Made by a program: the position numbers and the translations under genes | From: Streptomyces violaceoruber | GTDB taxonomy: Bacteria > Actinomycetota > Actinomycetes > Streptomycetales > Streptomycetaceae | Length of the DNA: 64,000 nt | Reading direction: 5' to 3' | Assembly: GCF_033406955.1 (NCBI RefSeq) | Contig: NZ_CP137734.1 | Coordinates: 5,394,001-5,458,000 of the forward strand | The notes under the pieces: model-generated | Told to the model about the DNA's origin: nothing | Databases searched by the model: none | Seen by the model: the letters and a program-made list of their open reading frames with translations, nothing else | In this document: piece by piece, positions 14,635 through 24,625 of the stretch | Numbering within the stretch: position 1 is the first letter of the stretch | Layout: every line of letters begins with the position of its first letter

Positions 14635-16043
14635 GATGGGCCCTGGTCAAGGTGTCGCTGGCGGTCACCGCGATGGTCGTGGTCGCCTTCGCCGTTCCGC
14701 TCGGACTCGTCATCCGGGAGATGGCCCGCGACCGCGCCTTCTCCAACGCCGAACGGGAGGCCGCCGCCGTCGCCCCGGCCCTGTCCATCACCACCGACCG
14801 CGAGCAGCTGGAACGCGTCGTCGCCTCCGCCGGTTCGGACGCCGGGATGGCCGTGCACATACCGGCGCCCGGTGACTGGAGCGGGGGCGCCACCGACATC
14901 GGACGGCAGCGGGCCACCGACGAGGACATCGCCGCCGTACGGCGGATGGGGCGGGCCTCCACCACCGAGGTGGGCGGCGGCTCCACCCTGCTCCAGCCGG
15001 TCGCGCTCAGCTCCGGCGAGATCGCCGTCGTCGAGGTGTACGTGCCCGAGTCCGAGGTGACCAACGGCGTCGGCACGGCCTGGGCGGTGCTCGCCGCGGT
15101 CGGCGCCGCCCTGATCGTCGGCTCGGTCGCGGTCGCCGACCGGCTGGGCGTCCGGATGGTGCAGCCGGCCCGGCGCCTGGTCGAGGGCGCGCACGAGCTG
15201 GGGGAGGGCAGGCTCGGCGCGCGGGTGCCCGTGGAGGGGCCGGACGAACTGCGGCGCGCCGCGGTCGCGTTCAACTCCATGGCCGACCAGGTCGTCCAGC
15301 TCCTCGCCAACGAACGGGAGCTGGCCGCCGACCTGTCCCACCGCCTGCGCACCCCGCTGACCGTGCTGCGCCTCAACGCGGCCTCGCTCGGCGACGGCCC
15401 CGCCGCCGAGCAAACCCGGGCCGCCGTCGAACAGCTGGAGCGCGAGGTCGACACGATCATCCGCACCGCCCGGGACGCCAAGCCGCAGACGGCCGTCGCC
15501 GGGCCCGGCGCCGGGTGCGACGCGGCCGAGGTGGTCCGGGAGCGGATGGGGTTCTGGTCGGCACTGGCCGAGGACGAGGGCCGCAAGTGGCGGGTGGCCG
15601 GCGCCGACCGGCCGGTGCGCATCCCCGTGGCCCGCACCGACCTGGCGGCCTCCCTCGACGCGCTGCTCGGCAACGTCTTCCGGCACACCGCCGAGGGCAC
15701 CGCCTTCGCCGTCGACCTGCACAACGGCGAGGACGCGGTGATCGTGCTCGTCTCCGACGCCGGCACCGGCATCGCGGACCCCGAGGCGGCGATGGCTCGC
15801 GGCCGGGGTTCGGGCACCGACGGGTCGACCGGGCTCGGCCTGGACATCGTGCGCCGGATGGCGGAGTCGACCGGCGGCGACGTCCGCATCGGCGCCTCCG
15901 TGCTGGGCGGTACCGAGGTGCGGATCTGGATCCAGCTGGACGGGCGGACGGCGCCGGCCCGGCGCGGGCACCGGGGTGCCGTACGCCGACGCAGACAGAG
16001 CCGTGCACCGGCACCGGCGGCCCCGGCCGGCCGCGACCATTAA
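14631..16043 (+). CDS. Sensor histidine kinase, partner of the upstream regulator
   Basis: 470 residues. A membrane helix (about 6-28) and a second (about 145-168) flank a ~115-residue extracellular sensor. HAMP follows (RRLVEGAHELGEGRLGARVP), then the dimerisation box DLSHRLRTPLTVLRLN with the phospho-His, N-box LLGNVFRHTAEG, G1 VSDAGTGIAD and G2 GSTGLGLDIV. The protein ends with an Arg/Ala/Pro-rich tail. ATG 14631 overlaps the regulator stop. The signal sensed is unknown; position next to a chitinase and sugar genes hints at cell-wall or polymer signals, but that is inference. Confidence 0.92.
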   Translation: MRWALVKVSLAVTAMVVVAFAVPLGLVIREMARDRAFSNAEREAAAVAPALSITTDREQLERVVASAGSDAGMAVHIPAPGDWSGGATDIGRQRATDEDIAAVRRMGRASTTEVGGGSTLLQPVALSSGEIAVVEVYVPESEVTNGVGTAWAVLAAVGAALIVGSVAVADRLGVRMVQPARRLVEGAHELGEGRLGARVPVEGPDELRRAAVAFNSMADQVVQLLANERELAADLSHRLRTPLTVLRLNAASLGDGPAAEQTRAAVEQLEREVDTIIRTARDAKPQTAVAGPGAGCDAAEVVRERMGFWSALAEDEGRKWRVAGADRPVRIPVARTDLAASLDALLGNVFRHTAEGTAFAVDLHNGEDAVIVLVSDAGTGIADPEAAMARGRGSGTDGSTGLGLDIVRRMAESTGGDVRIGASVLGGTEVRIWIQLDGRTAPARRGHRGAVRRRRQSRAPAPAAPAGRDH

Positions 16044-16060
16044 TCGGTCCCGATGCCTTC

Positions 16061-16077
16061 CTTAAGCCCACCCTAAG
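16061..16077 (+). promoter_or_regulatory. Direct repeats typical of an OmpR-type regulator, chitinase promoter
   Basis: CTTAAG at 16061-16066 and CCTAAG at 16072-16077 are direct repeats with 11-bp spacing, one helical turn, as used by OmpR/PhoB regulators. They lie 127 bp upstream of the chitinase ATG and directly after the kinase gene. The sequence is AT-rich against its surroundings. Regulator binding is inferred. Confidence 0.5.
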
Positions 16078-16203
16078 ATCGCCAACCCCCGCCCGGATCA
16101 GCCTCTTTGCCCGATTCCGGGTCGCTAGCGTGCTGCCGCACCCCCACCCCGCCCCCGTCGGCCCGCCGCCGGGGGCACCGTGAACAGCGAAGGCAGGCAC
16201 GTC

Positions 16204-17673
16204 ATGCGCACGCACCGACGCAAGGTCAGTGGCAGGAACAAGGCGATCGGCGCCCTCGTCGCGGCGGCCGTGGCCGGCGGCGGGGCGCTGCTGTTCACCA
16301 GCACCGCCCAGGCGGCCTCGGTCGGTGCCGCGTACACGAAGACCAGCGAGTGGTCGACGGGCTACACCGCGCAGTACGTCGTCACCAACAACAGCGGGCA
16401 GACGAAGGCCGACTGGACCCTGGAGTTCGACCTGCCCTCCGGTGCGAAGCTCGGCTCGCTGTGGAACGCCGAGTCGAAGGCCGACGGGCAGCACGTCACC
16501 GTGACGCCGCCCAAGTGGGACACGGACGGGCTGAAGGCCGGCGAGTCGGTCACGGTCGGCTTCGTCGTCAACGGCACCGCCGACCCGACCGGTTGCCTCG
16601 TCGACGCCGCCGCGTGCTCGACGGACGACGGTGCCACCCCCGAGCCCGGCGGCCGCCCCACCGACCCCCCGGCCCCGACGCCCACGCCGACCCCCACGGC
16701 AACCGACAGCACGGAGCCGGCGCCGACCGGCACCCCCACCCCTCCGGCGCCCACCGGCACCCCGGGCGACGGCACCGCGGCGGGCGCCGGCTTCGCGCCG
16801 TACGTCGACACCTCCCTCTACCCGGCCTTCGACCTGCTCGCGCACTCCGCGGCGACCGGCGTCAAGGAGTACAACCTCGCCTTCGTGACCGACGGCGGCG
16901 GCTGCACCCCCAAGTGGGGCGGCGTCACCGACCTCGGCAGCGACGCGGTGGCCAACCAGATAGGCGCCCTGCGCGCCGAGGGCGGCGACGTCCGCGTCTC
17001 CTTCGGCGGCGCCTCCGGCTCCGAACTGGGCACCACCTGCACGTCGGCCGACGCGCTGGCGGCGGCGTACGGCAAGGTCGTCGACGCGTACAAGCTCACC
17101 AAGGTCGACTTCGACGTCGAGGGCGGGGCGCTGCCCGACACGGCCGCCAACACCCGGCGTGCCCAGGCGATCGCCGCGCTCCAGAAGCAGCACCCCGGCC
17201 TGGACGTCTCCTTCACCCTCCCGGTGATGCCCGAGGGCCTCACCCAGGCGGGCGTCGACCTCCTCGCCGACGCGAAGGAGAACGGCGTGGGCATCGACGC
17301 CGTCAACATCATGGCGATGGACTACGGCCCCGCGTACAGCGGCGACATGGGCACCTACGCCGAGCAGGCCGCCACCGCCACCCAGGCGCAGATCAAGGGC
17401 GTCCTCGGCCGGTCCGACGCGGACGCCTGGAAGACGGTCGCCGTCACGCCGATGATCGGCGTCAACGACGTCGCCTCCGAGGTCTTCAAGGTGGAGGACG
17501 CCACCCAGCTCGTCAAGTTCGCGAAGTCCAAGGGCCTGGGCGCGCTGTCCATGTGGTCCGCGACCCGAGACAAGGCCTGCGCCGGCGGTCCGAAGCCGTC
17601 CGCCGACGCCACCTGCAGCTCCGTGGACCAGGAGCCGAACGCCTTCGCCAAGGCCCTCGCCGCCTACAAGTAG
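16204..17673 (+). CDS. Secreted chitinase: CBM2 plus GH18 domain
   Basis: 489 residues. A signal peptide (1-37, twin-arginine-free, ending STAQA) is followed by a CBM2 cellulose/chitin-binding domain (about 38-135, start SVGAAYTKTSEWSTGY). A Pro/Thr linker (about 140-195) leads to a GH18 barrel to the end. The catalytic motif appears as KVDFDVEGG, keeping the D-x-D-x-E core; the preceding DG of the classical signature is replaced, as in the chitinase D-like subgroup. NIMAMDYGPAY and LSMWSATRD are further GH18 signatures. It hydrolyses chitin outside the cell. The ATG at 16204 is preferred over an in-frame ATG at 16180 because the signal peptide starts there. It sits behind the two-component genes and faces bglC. 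Confidence 0.92.
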   Translation: MRTHRRKVSGRNKAIGALVAAAVAGGGALLFTSTAQAASVGAAYTKTSEWSTGYTAQYVVTNNSGQTKADWTLEFDLPSGAKLGSLWNAESKADGQHVTVTPPKWDTDGLKAGESVTVGFVVNGTADPTGCLVDAAACSTDDGATPEPGGRPTDPPAPTPTPTPTATDSTEPAPTGTPTPPAPTGTPGDGTAAGAGFAPYVDTSLYPAFDLLAHSAATGVKEYNLAFVTDGGGCTPKWGGVTDLGSDAVANQIGALRAEGGDVRVSFGGASGSELGTTCTSADALAAAYGKVVDAYKLTKVDFDVEGGALPDTAANTRRAQAIAALQKQHPGLDVSFTLPVMPEGLTQAGVDLLADAKENGVGIDAVNIMAMDYGPAYSGDMGTYAEQAATATQAQIKGVLGRSDADAWKTVAVTPMIGVNDVASEVFKVEDATQLVKFAKSKGLGALSMWSATRDKACAGGPKPSADATCSSVDQEPNAFAKALAAYK

Positions 17674-17689
17674 GGCAGGGCCCCTTCCC

Positions 17690-17758
17690 GCAGGGCCGGG
17701 CCCCACACCGGCCCTGCGAGCGGGGCGCGGCATCCCCCCCGTGGGATGCCGCGCCCCG
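17690..17758. terminator. Two perfect hairpins, bidirectional terminator
   Basis: GCAGGGCCGG at 17690-17699 pairs with CCGGCCCTGC at 17708-17717. A second stem of 16 bp, starting CGGGGCGCGGCATCCC at 17721, pairs perfectly with the arm ending at 17758, with a 6-nt loop. They lie between the convergent chitinase and bglC genes and can end transcription from both sides. Confidence 0.85.
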
Positions 17759-17787
17759 CCACCGCCCGTGTGCCGCCCCCCGAGGGG

Positions 17788-19226
<1,439 letters not shown>

Positions 19227-19227
<1 letters not shown>

Positions 19228-19240
19228 GGAAGCGCTCCCA
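19227..19240 (-). promoter_or_regulatory. CebR-like operator overlapping the bglC start
   Basis: TGGAAGCGCTCCCA differs at one position from the CebR consensus TGGGAGCGCTCCCA. On the coding strand it reads TGGGAGCGCTTCCA ending at the A of the bglC ATG, and its GGGAG is also the ribosome-binding site. A bound repressor would cover the translation start region of the gene. Confidence 0.85.
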
Positions 19241-19371
19241 TAGCAGGTCGTGGCGGGTCCGGGCGGGTCCCGGGGGGACCGGCCGGAGGACCGACGCGCT
19301 GGACCGACGAGTAAGAAGGACGAGGGGGGAAAGGGGGGCCGGGGCGGTGGCCCGGCCCCGAAGGTGAGGGG

Positions 19372-20283
19372 TCAGCCCTTGACGGCGCCCTGCATGATGC
19401 CGCCCACGATCTGCTTGCCGAAGATCGCGAACACCAGCAGCAGCGGCAGCGTGCCCAGCAGCGCACCGGCCATGATCAGGGACTGGTCCGGGGTGTAGCC
19501 GCGGCCCAGTCCGGCGAGTGCGACCTGCACGGTCGGGCTGCCGTTCTGCGTCAGCACCAGGAACGGCCACAGGAAGTCGTTCCAGGACTGCACGAACATC
19601 AGCATGCCGAGCACGGCCATCGCGGGCCGCGCCGCCGGGAACACCACGTGCCACATCACACGCCAGCTGCTGGCGCCGTCCACGCGCGCGGCCTCGATGA
19701 TCTCGTCGGGCAGCGCCTGGAGCAGGTACTGCCGCATGAAGAACACGCCGAACGCGTTCACCAGGGACGGCAGGATCACCGCCTGCAACTGGTCGGACCA
19801 GTCCAGCTTCGCGACCATCATGTACAGCGGGATGATGCTGAGCTGCGGCGGCACCATCATCGTGCCGACGACGATCAGCATCAGCGCGTTGCGCCCGCGG
19901 AAGCGCAGCTTGGCGAAGGCGAACCCGGCGACCGTCGACAGGAAGACGATGGTGCACGCCGAGATCCCGGCCACGATGGTGGTGTTGAGGAACGCCTCGC
20001 CGAGGTTGGCGTCGTTCCAGGCGATCTCGAGCTTGTCGAACAGGTTGCCGCCGAACCAGAGGGGCGGCGGCGTCTGGGCGAGCCGCTGGTTGTCGCGCGA
20101 GGCGGCGATCGCCGTCCACACCAGCGGGAACAGCGAGCCGATGGTGAACAGGGCGAGGATGATGTAGGCGACCGGCCCGGCGTGCAGCGTGCCGCCGGCC
20201 CGGGATGCCTTGGAACGTCGTCGGCCCCGCCGGGGCGGCTCGGGTGCCGCGTCGGCCGGGGGTTTCGTCATGGTCGTCGTCAC
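19372..20283 (-). CDS. cebG: Cellobiose ABC transporter permease
   Basis: 303 residues with six membrane helices. The binding-protein-dependent permease loop is EAARVDGASSWRVMWHVVFP (about 200-219), the EAA motif that docks the ATPase. The N-terminal 30 residues are basic and cytoplasmic. It belongs to the MalG class and pairs with the MalF-class permease encoded just upstream. No ATPase gene is present; in streptomycetes the shared ATPase MsiK from another locus energises such systems (family knowledge). A second in-frame ATG at 20271 is possible. Expression should follow CebR. Confidence 0.92.
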   Translation of the reverse strand: MTTTMTKPPADAAPEPPRRGRRRSKASRAGGTLHAGPVAYIILALFTIGSLFPLVWTAIAASRDNQRLAQTPPPLWFGGNLFDKLEIAWNDANLGEAFLNTTIVAGISACTIVFLSTVAGFAFAKLRFRGRNALMLIVVGTMMVPPQLSIIPLYMMVAKLDWSDQLQAVILPSLVNAFGVFFMRQYLLQALPDEIIEAARVDGASSWRVMWHVVFPAARPAMAVLGMLMFVQSWNDFLWPFLVLTQNGSPTVQVALAGLGRGYTPDQSLIMAGALLGTLPLLLVFAIFGKQIVGGIMQGAVKG

Positions 20284-20295
20284 GGCCGGTTCTCC

Positions 20296-21309
20296 TTAAC
20301 TACTGGCGCGCAGCCGGCGCGAGATGACGGCGTTGAGGACCCCGATCACGATCAGGATCAGGAACATCGCCCAGGCGATCGCGGAGGCGCGGCCCAGGTG
20401 CTGGTTGACCCAGCCCTGCTCGTACAGGTACAGGCCGAGCGTCTGGAACTGGTGCTGGGAGCCGCCCGAGGCGCCCTTGTTGGCGTCGAAGAGCAGCGGC
20501 TCGCCGAAGACCTGCGAGGCGCCGATGGTCGACACGACGACCGTGAACAGGATCGTGGGACGCAGCGAGGGCAGCGTCACGTGGATGAACTGCCGCCAGC
20601 GGCTGGCGCCGTCCAGCGCCGCCGACTCGTACAGGTCCTGCGGGATCGCCTGCATCGCGGCCAGGTAGATCAGCGCGTTGTAGCCGGTCCAGCGCCAGAT
20701 GACGATCGTGGACACGGCGAACTTGGACGACCACGAGCCGTTCTGCCAGTCGATCTTGTCCAGGCCCACCAGGTCGAGGACCCAGTTGATCATGCCGTAG
20801 TCCCGGCCGAAGAGCAGCACGAAGACCAGCGAGGCCGCGGCGATCGACGTCGCGTATGGCGCCAGCATCACGACCCGGTAGAAGGTCGAGGCGCGCAGCT
20901 TGTAGTTGAGGATGTGCGCGAGGCCCATCGCCATCAGCAGCTGCGGCACCGTCGAGATGACGCCGATCCACAGTGTGTTCTTCGCGGCGTTCCAGAAGAA
21001 CTCGTCGTCGAAGATCCGGGTGTAGTTGTCCAGACCCGTCCACTGCATGTCGGTGGGCGCGGTCAGCTCCACCGTGTGCAGCGAGGCCCAGCCGGTGTAG
21101 ATCAGCGGGAACAGGCCGAAGGCGAGGAAGAGCAGGAAGAACGGCGAGACGAACGCGTACGGGCTCCAGCGCATGTCCCGCTGCCAGCGGCGGGAGAGCT
21201 TGGCCCGCTTCCTGCGGTCCGCCTCCGCGGACGCCCTGCCGCCGGGCGGGCGGCCCGGGGCCGCGCCCCCCTTGACGGGGGACGCGGCGGTGTCGTGCCG
21301 GGTGGTCAT
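20296..21309 (-). CDS. cebF: Cellobiose ABC transporter permease
   Basis: 337 residues, MalF-class, with about six membrane helices and the EAA-type loop ESAALDGASRWRQFIHVTLP (about 225-244). A charged 55-residue N-terminus with DRRKRAKLSRRWQRDMRW precedes helix 1. The start ATG 21309 lies 5 nt beyond the cebE stop; a longer upstream frame exists but would overlap cebE. It forms the membrane channel with CebG. Confidence 0.92.
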   Translation of the reverse strand: MTTRHDTAASPVKGGAAPGRPPGGRASAEADRRKRAKLSRRWQRDMRWSPYAFVSPFFLLFLAFGLFPLIYTGWASLHTVELTAPTDMQWTGLDNYTRIFDDEFFWNAAKNTLWIGVISTVPQLLMAMGLAHILNYKLRASTFYRVVMLAPYATSIAAASLVFVLLFGRDYGMINWVLDLVGLDKIDWQNGSWSSKFAVSTIVIWRWTGYNALIYLAAMQAIPQDLYESAALDGASRWRQFIHVTLPSLRPTILFTVVVSTIGASQVFGEPLLFDANKGASGGSQHQFQTLGLYLYEQGWVNQHLGRASAIAWAMFLILIVIGVLNAVISRRLRASS

Positions 21310-21314
21310 TCCGG

Positions 21315-22640
21315 TCACTTCTCCAGGTTGTTGTCGATGGTCTTCACGGCGTTGTCCCACGCGTCCTCGGCCGACTTGCCCTGGGTGACGAGGATGACGC
21401 CGTTGTCGGTCAGACCCTGCTGGACGATCTGGTCCTTCGGGCCGATCACCTGGGTCGGGATCTGCTCCGCGGCCTTGGCGAACAGCTCGCCGATCGGCGC
21501 GTCACCGGTCATGTCGTTCTTGCCGCCGGTCACCTGGGGGAGCTTGTACGCGGCGGGCGCGCTCGGGAAGCTGCCCATCTTGGAGAAGAGCTTGGCCTGC
21601 TGCTCGGGCGCGGTCAGCCAGGTGACCAGCTTCTGGGCCTCCTTCACGTGCTTGCCGCTCTTGGGCACGCCCAGGAAGGTGCCGCCCCAGTTGCCGGCCT
21701 TCGGGGCCTGGGCGACGTCCCACTTGCCGGCGGAGTCCGGCTGGGACTTGGCCTTGATGGTGCCGAGCATCCACGGCGGGCAGGCGACGGTGGCGAACAG
21801 GCTGTTGGAAATGGTCTGGTCCCAGGCCGGCTGGAACTGGGTCTGCGACTGGACCAGACCCTTCTCGGCCGCCTCGGCGGTCAGGTCGAAGGCGTCCTTG
21901 ACGGCCGGGTTGGTCTTGTAGATGACCTTGCCCGAGGCGTCGTAGAACTTCTCGTCCTCACTGCTGAGGATGGCGTTGATCAGACCGCCGGGGGAGTCCA
22001 TGAAGTAGGTGTCCTTGCCGGCACCCTTCTTGTACTTCTCGCCGGCCTCGATGAACTTGTTCCAGTCACCGGCCCACAGCTTGGAGACCTCTTCGCGGTC
22101 GGTCGGCAGGCCGGCCTTCTCGAACAGGTCCTTGCGGTAGCAGATGGCCATCGGGCCGATGTCGGTGCCGAGACCGATCGTGGCGCCGTCCTTGGTGGTG
22201 GCCTGCTGCCACTTCCAGTCGAGCCAGTTGGCCTTCTGGACGCCCGCGGCCTTGGACATGTCCTCGAACTTGTCCGCCTGGGTGGCGACGACCTCGGCGA
22301 TGTTGCCGACCTCTATCGCCTGCACGTCCTGGAGGCCGCTGTTGGTGGTGAGGTGGTTCACCAGGGCGGGGTAGTAGTTCTCGTTCCGCTCGGTGACGTT
22401 CTCCTCGATGTTGATGTCCGGGTTGAGCTTCTCGTACTCGTCGTAGAGACCGGCTTCCTTGAAGCCCATCGTCCCGAACAGACCGAGGGTGATCGTGGTC
22501 TTGCCGCTGCTGTCGCCCGACGACGAGCTGTCCTCGTCGTTCCCGTCGTCGGCACAGCCGGCCAGCAGCCCGGCGCCCAGCGACGCGATGGCCGCCATGA
22601 CCACCACCCTGCGGGCCGATCCTCTGCGTGCTGCTCGCAT
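21315..22640 (-). CDS. cebE: Cellobiose-binding lipoprotein
   Basis: 441 residues. A lipoprotein signal ends in LLAGC with the lipidated Cys29, followed by an acidic Ser-rich linker and a family-1 extracellular solute-binding domain (TITLGLFGTMGFKEAG onwards). The C-terminal lobe contains WLTAPEQQAKLF and the GVILVTQGKSAEDAW hinge region. It captures cellobiose and cello-oligosaccharides outside the membrane and hands them to CebF/CebG. It is the first gene of the operon, 130 bp downstream of the perfect CebR operator. Confidence 0.92.
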   Translation of the reverse strand: MRAARRGSARRVVVMAAIASLGAGLLAGCADDGNDEDSSSSGDSSGKTTITLGLFGTMGFKEAGLYDEYEKLNPDINIEENVTERNENYYPALVNHLTTNSGLQDVQAIEVGNIAEVVATQADKFEDMSKAAGVQKANWLDWKWQQATTKDGATIGLGTDIGPMAICYRKDLFEKAGLPTDREEVSKLWAGDWNKFIEAGEKYKKGAGKDTYFMDSPGGLINAILSSEDEKFYDASGKVIYKTNPAVKDAFDLTAEAAEKGLVQSQTQFQPAWDQTISNSLFATVACPPWMLGTIKAKSQPDSAGKWDVAQAPKAGNWGGTFLGVPKSGKHVKEAQKLVTWLTAPEQQAKLFSKMGSFPSAPAAYKLPQVTGGKNDMTGDAPIGELFAKAAEQIPTQVIGPKDQIVQQGLTDNGVILVTQGKSAEDAWDNAVKTIDNNLEK

Positions 22641-22770
22641 TGCGTCCTCCTGTTGCCCTGACGTGCCGACCCCCCGGCCAACTACATGGTTGGACCCGCT
22701 GCTTCATGTGTTTCGTTCGTTGCTGCGGCTCGGGCGGGGAACGTGCGGGATGTGTATGTGCCAGGTAGTG

Positions 22771-22784
22771 TGGGAGCGCTCCCA
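22771..22784. promoter_or_regulatory. Perfect CebR operator upstream of cebE
   Basis: TGGGAGCGCTCCCA is the exact 14-bp palindrome bound by the LacI-family repressor CebR in streptomycetes (established). With flanking bases the symmetry extends to 16 bp. It is 131 bp upstream of the cebE start, in the divergent cebE-cebR region, and should be released by cellobiose or cellotriose. Confidence 0.93.
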
Positions 22785-22860
22785 CAAGTGATGTGTTGAA
22801 GAGTCGTCGGTCCGGGCGGGGGTGTCAAGGGAACGGACGCGACGAATTGCGTTCAGTTAT

Positions 22861-22956
22861 CGGCCTGTTAACTGGACGTTGCGAGCGGCGCTGAGACACC
22901 TCCCGTACGGCGGGGGAGGGGCCGGAGTCGGTCATTACACCCGACCGGCCTGTTAA
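22861..22956. repeat. Duplicated 11-mer in the cebE-cebR intergenic region
   Basis: CGGCCTGTTAA occurs at 22861-22871 and again at 22946-22956, 85 bp apart, about eight helical turns. The second copy is 50 bp before the cebR start. The region 22641-23005 otherwise holds the CebR operator and the two promoters. A role in cebR expression is possible but unproven. Confidence 0.6.
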
Positions 22957-23005
22957 ATTCCAGGCCAGCCGCAGAGTGCGGGGGTGACGACGGGAGGCGG
23001 AGCCG

Positions 23006-24061
23006 ATGGCAAGCCACGGAGTGCGTGGTCGGAGCGGTGGCCGGCCCACCCTCGAAGAGGTGGCGGCACGCGCGGGCGTCGGCCGCGGCACGGTCTCCCG
23101 CGTGATCAACGGCTCGCCGCGGGTCAGCGACGCGACCCGGGCGGCCGTCGAGGCGGCGGTCGCGGAACTCGGGTACGTCCCGAACACGGCGGCCCGAGCG
23201 CTGGCGGCCAACCGCACGGACGCGATCGCCCTGGTGGTGCCGGAGCCGGAGACGCGGTTCTTCGCGGAGCCGTACTTCTCGGACATGCTGAAGGGCGTCG
23301 GCTCCGAGCTGTCCGAGACCGAGATGCAGCTGCTGCTGATATTCGCGGGCAGCGACCGGGAGCGGGAGCGGCTCGCCCAGTATCTGGCGGCGCACCGGGT
23401 GGACGGCGTCCTGCTGGTCTCGGTGCACGCCGACGACCCGCTGCCCGACCTGCTGACCCAGCTGGAGATCCCCGCGGTGATCAGCGGCCCGCGCTCGGCC
23501 GCGGAACCGCTGGCGTCGGTGGACTCGGACAACTACGGCGGCGCCCGCTCGGCCGTCGAGCACCTGCTGTCCCGAGGGCGCGGCCGCGTCGCCCACATCA
23601 CCGGTCACCTCGCCGTCTACGGCGCGCAGCGACGCGTCGACGGCTACCGCGACGCCCTGCGCGAGGCGGGCCACGAGGTGGACGAGGGACTGATCGAGCC
23701 GGGCGACTTCACCGAGGAGGGCGGACGCCGCGCGATGGCGGAGCTGCTGCGCCGCCACCCCGACGTGGACGCGGTCTTCGCCGCCTCCGACGTCACCGCG
23801 GCGGGCGCCGGGCAGGTCCTGCGCGAGGCGGGCCGGCGCATCCCGGACGACGTGGCGCTGGTCGGCTACGACGACTCGGCCATCGCCCGCCACATGGAGC
23901 CGCCGCTGACCAGCGTGCGCCAGCCCATCGAGGAGATGGGCCGCGCGATGATCGACCTGCTGCTGACCGAGATCGCCGACCGCCGCCCGGCCGCCTCGCG
24001 CGGCCTGGAACGCCACCAGGTGGTGCTGGCGACGGAACTGGTGGAGCGCAGGTCGTCGTAA
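23006..24061 (+). CDS. cebR: LacI-family repressor of cellobiose genes
   Basis: 351 residues. The LacI HTH lies at about 14-60 (PTLEEVAARAGVGRGTVSRV and INGSPRVSDATR), with the hinge helix in PNTAARALAANRT, then a periplasmic-binding-like ligand domain with conserved VDSDNYGGARSAVEHL and the GYDDSAIARHMEPPLTSVRQ end. It represses the ceb operon and bglC until cello-oligosaccharides bind (known for CebR of S. griseus and S. scabies). ATG 23006 has GGAGG about 10 nt upstream. Identity rests on HTH type, divergent position and the exact operator. Confidence 0.92.
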   Translation: MASHGVRGRSGGRPTLEEVAARAGVGRGTVSRVINGSPRVSDATRAAVEAAVAELGYVPNTAARALAANRTDAIALVVPEPETRFFAEPYFSDMLKGVGSELSETEMQLLLIFAGSDRERERLAQYLAAHRVDGVLLVSVHADDPLPDLLTQLEIPAVISGPRSAAEPLASVDSDNYGGARSAVEHLLSRGRGRVAHITGHLAVYGAQRRVDGYRDALREAGHEVDEGLIEPGDFTEEGGRRAMAELLRRHPDVDAVFAASDVTAAGAGQVLREAGRRIPDDVALVGYDDSAIARHMEPPLTSVRQPIEEMGRAMIDLLLTEIADRRPAASRGLERHQVVLATELVERRSS

Positions 24062-24062
24062 G

Positions 24063-24176
24063 GGGGGTGTGCGCCCCCCGGCAACCGCCGGCGGGGTACG
24101 CCCTTTGGCAACCGCTGACGGGGGTGCACCCCCCGGGCAACCGCCGACGGGGTGCACCCCCCGGCAACCGCCGGCG
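24063..24176. repeat. Four imperfect ~28-bp tandem repeats after cebR
   Basis: Four units of 27-29 bp, each with the pattern GGGGTGCACCCCCC then GGCAACCGCC, begin one base after the cebR stop codon. Units differ by small indels. Each half-unit GGGGTGCACCCC is self-complementary, so the RNA would fold into serial hairpins. They may act as a terminator cluster. The rest of 24177-24431 shows no gene. Confidence 0.75.
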
Positions 24177-24431
24177 CCGACGACGCCCGGGCCGCCACCA
24201 TCGACGGCCACGGCACGTCCGTCGACCTCGCCGGGTCCGTACGGAGCCGTCACGATGTGTGTCGGGGGGCCTGTACCTGCTGGTGCTGCTCGTACGGGAG
24301 GGGCGGCGCGGGCTCTGGGCGGGGGCCGGCTGCCGGAGGCTCTCGGAACGCCGGAAGCATCCGGAGCACCGGAAGCTTGTGGAACGCCGTCAGCCGGTGA
24401 CCTTCGCGAAGGTCACCGGCTGACGTATCAG

Positions 24432-24505
24432 GGTGAGTGACGGGACTTGAACCCGCGGCATCCTGGACCACAACCAGGTGCTCTACCAGCTGAGCTACAC
24501 CCACC
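24432..24505 (-). tRNA. tRNA-His (anticodon GTG)
   Basis: The reverse strand folds as a cloverleaf. The acceptor GTGGGTG pairs with CACTCAC, there is a D-arm with AGCTCAGCTGGTAGAGC, and the anticodon stem CCTGG/CCAGG holds loop TTGTGGT with anticodon GTG. The T-arm contains GGTTCAAGTCC. The extra G at position -1 facing C73, specific to tRNA-His, is encoded. The 3' CCA is not encoded. Confidence 0.95.
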
Positions 24506-24625
24506 AAGGCCGGTGCTCGAATCCCGCATGGCGGGTTTCCCGACCGGCTGAGAAAAAGTGTACAGGGTCCGAAGGGGTGCTCGCGCCCGGCTTTCCGGAC
24601 GCGGCCGCCCGGCGGGCCCGCGCCC

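Noticed and set aside
24063..24176. CRISPR array or small Pro-rich protein gene
   Set aside because: The units abut one another and differ by indels; the translated frame is only repeat-encoded and lacks a ribosome site.
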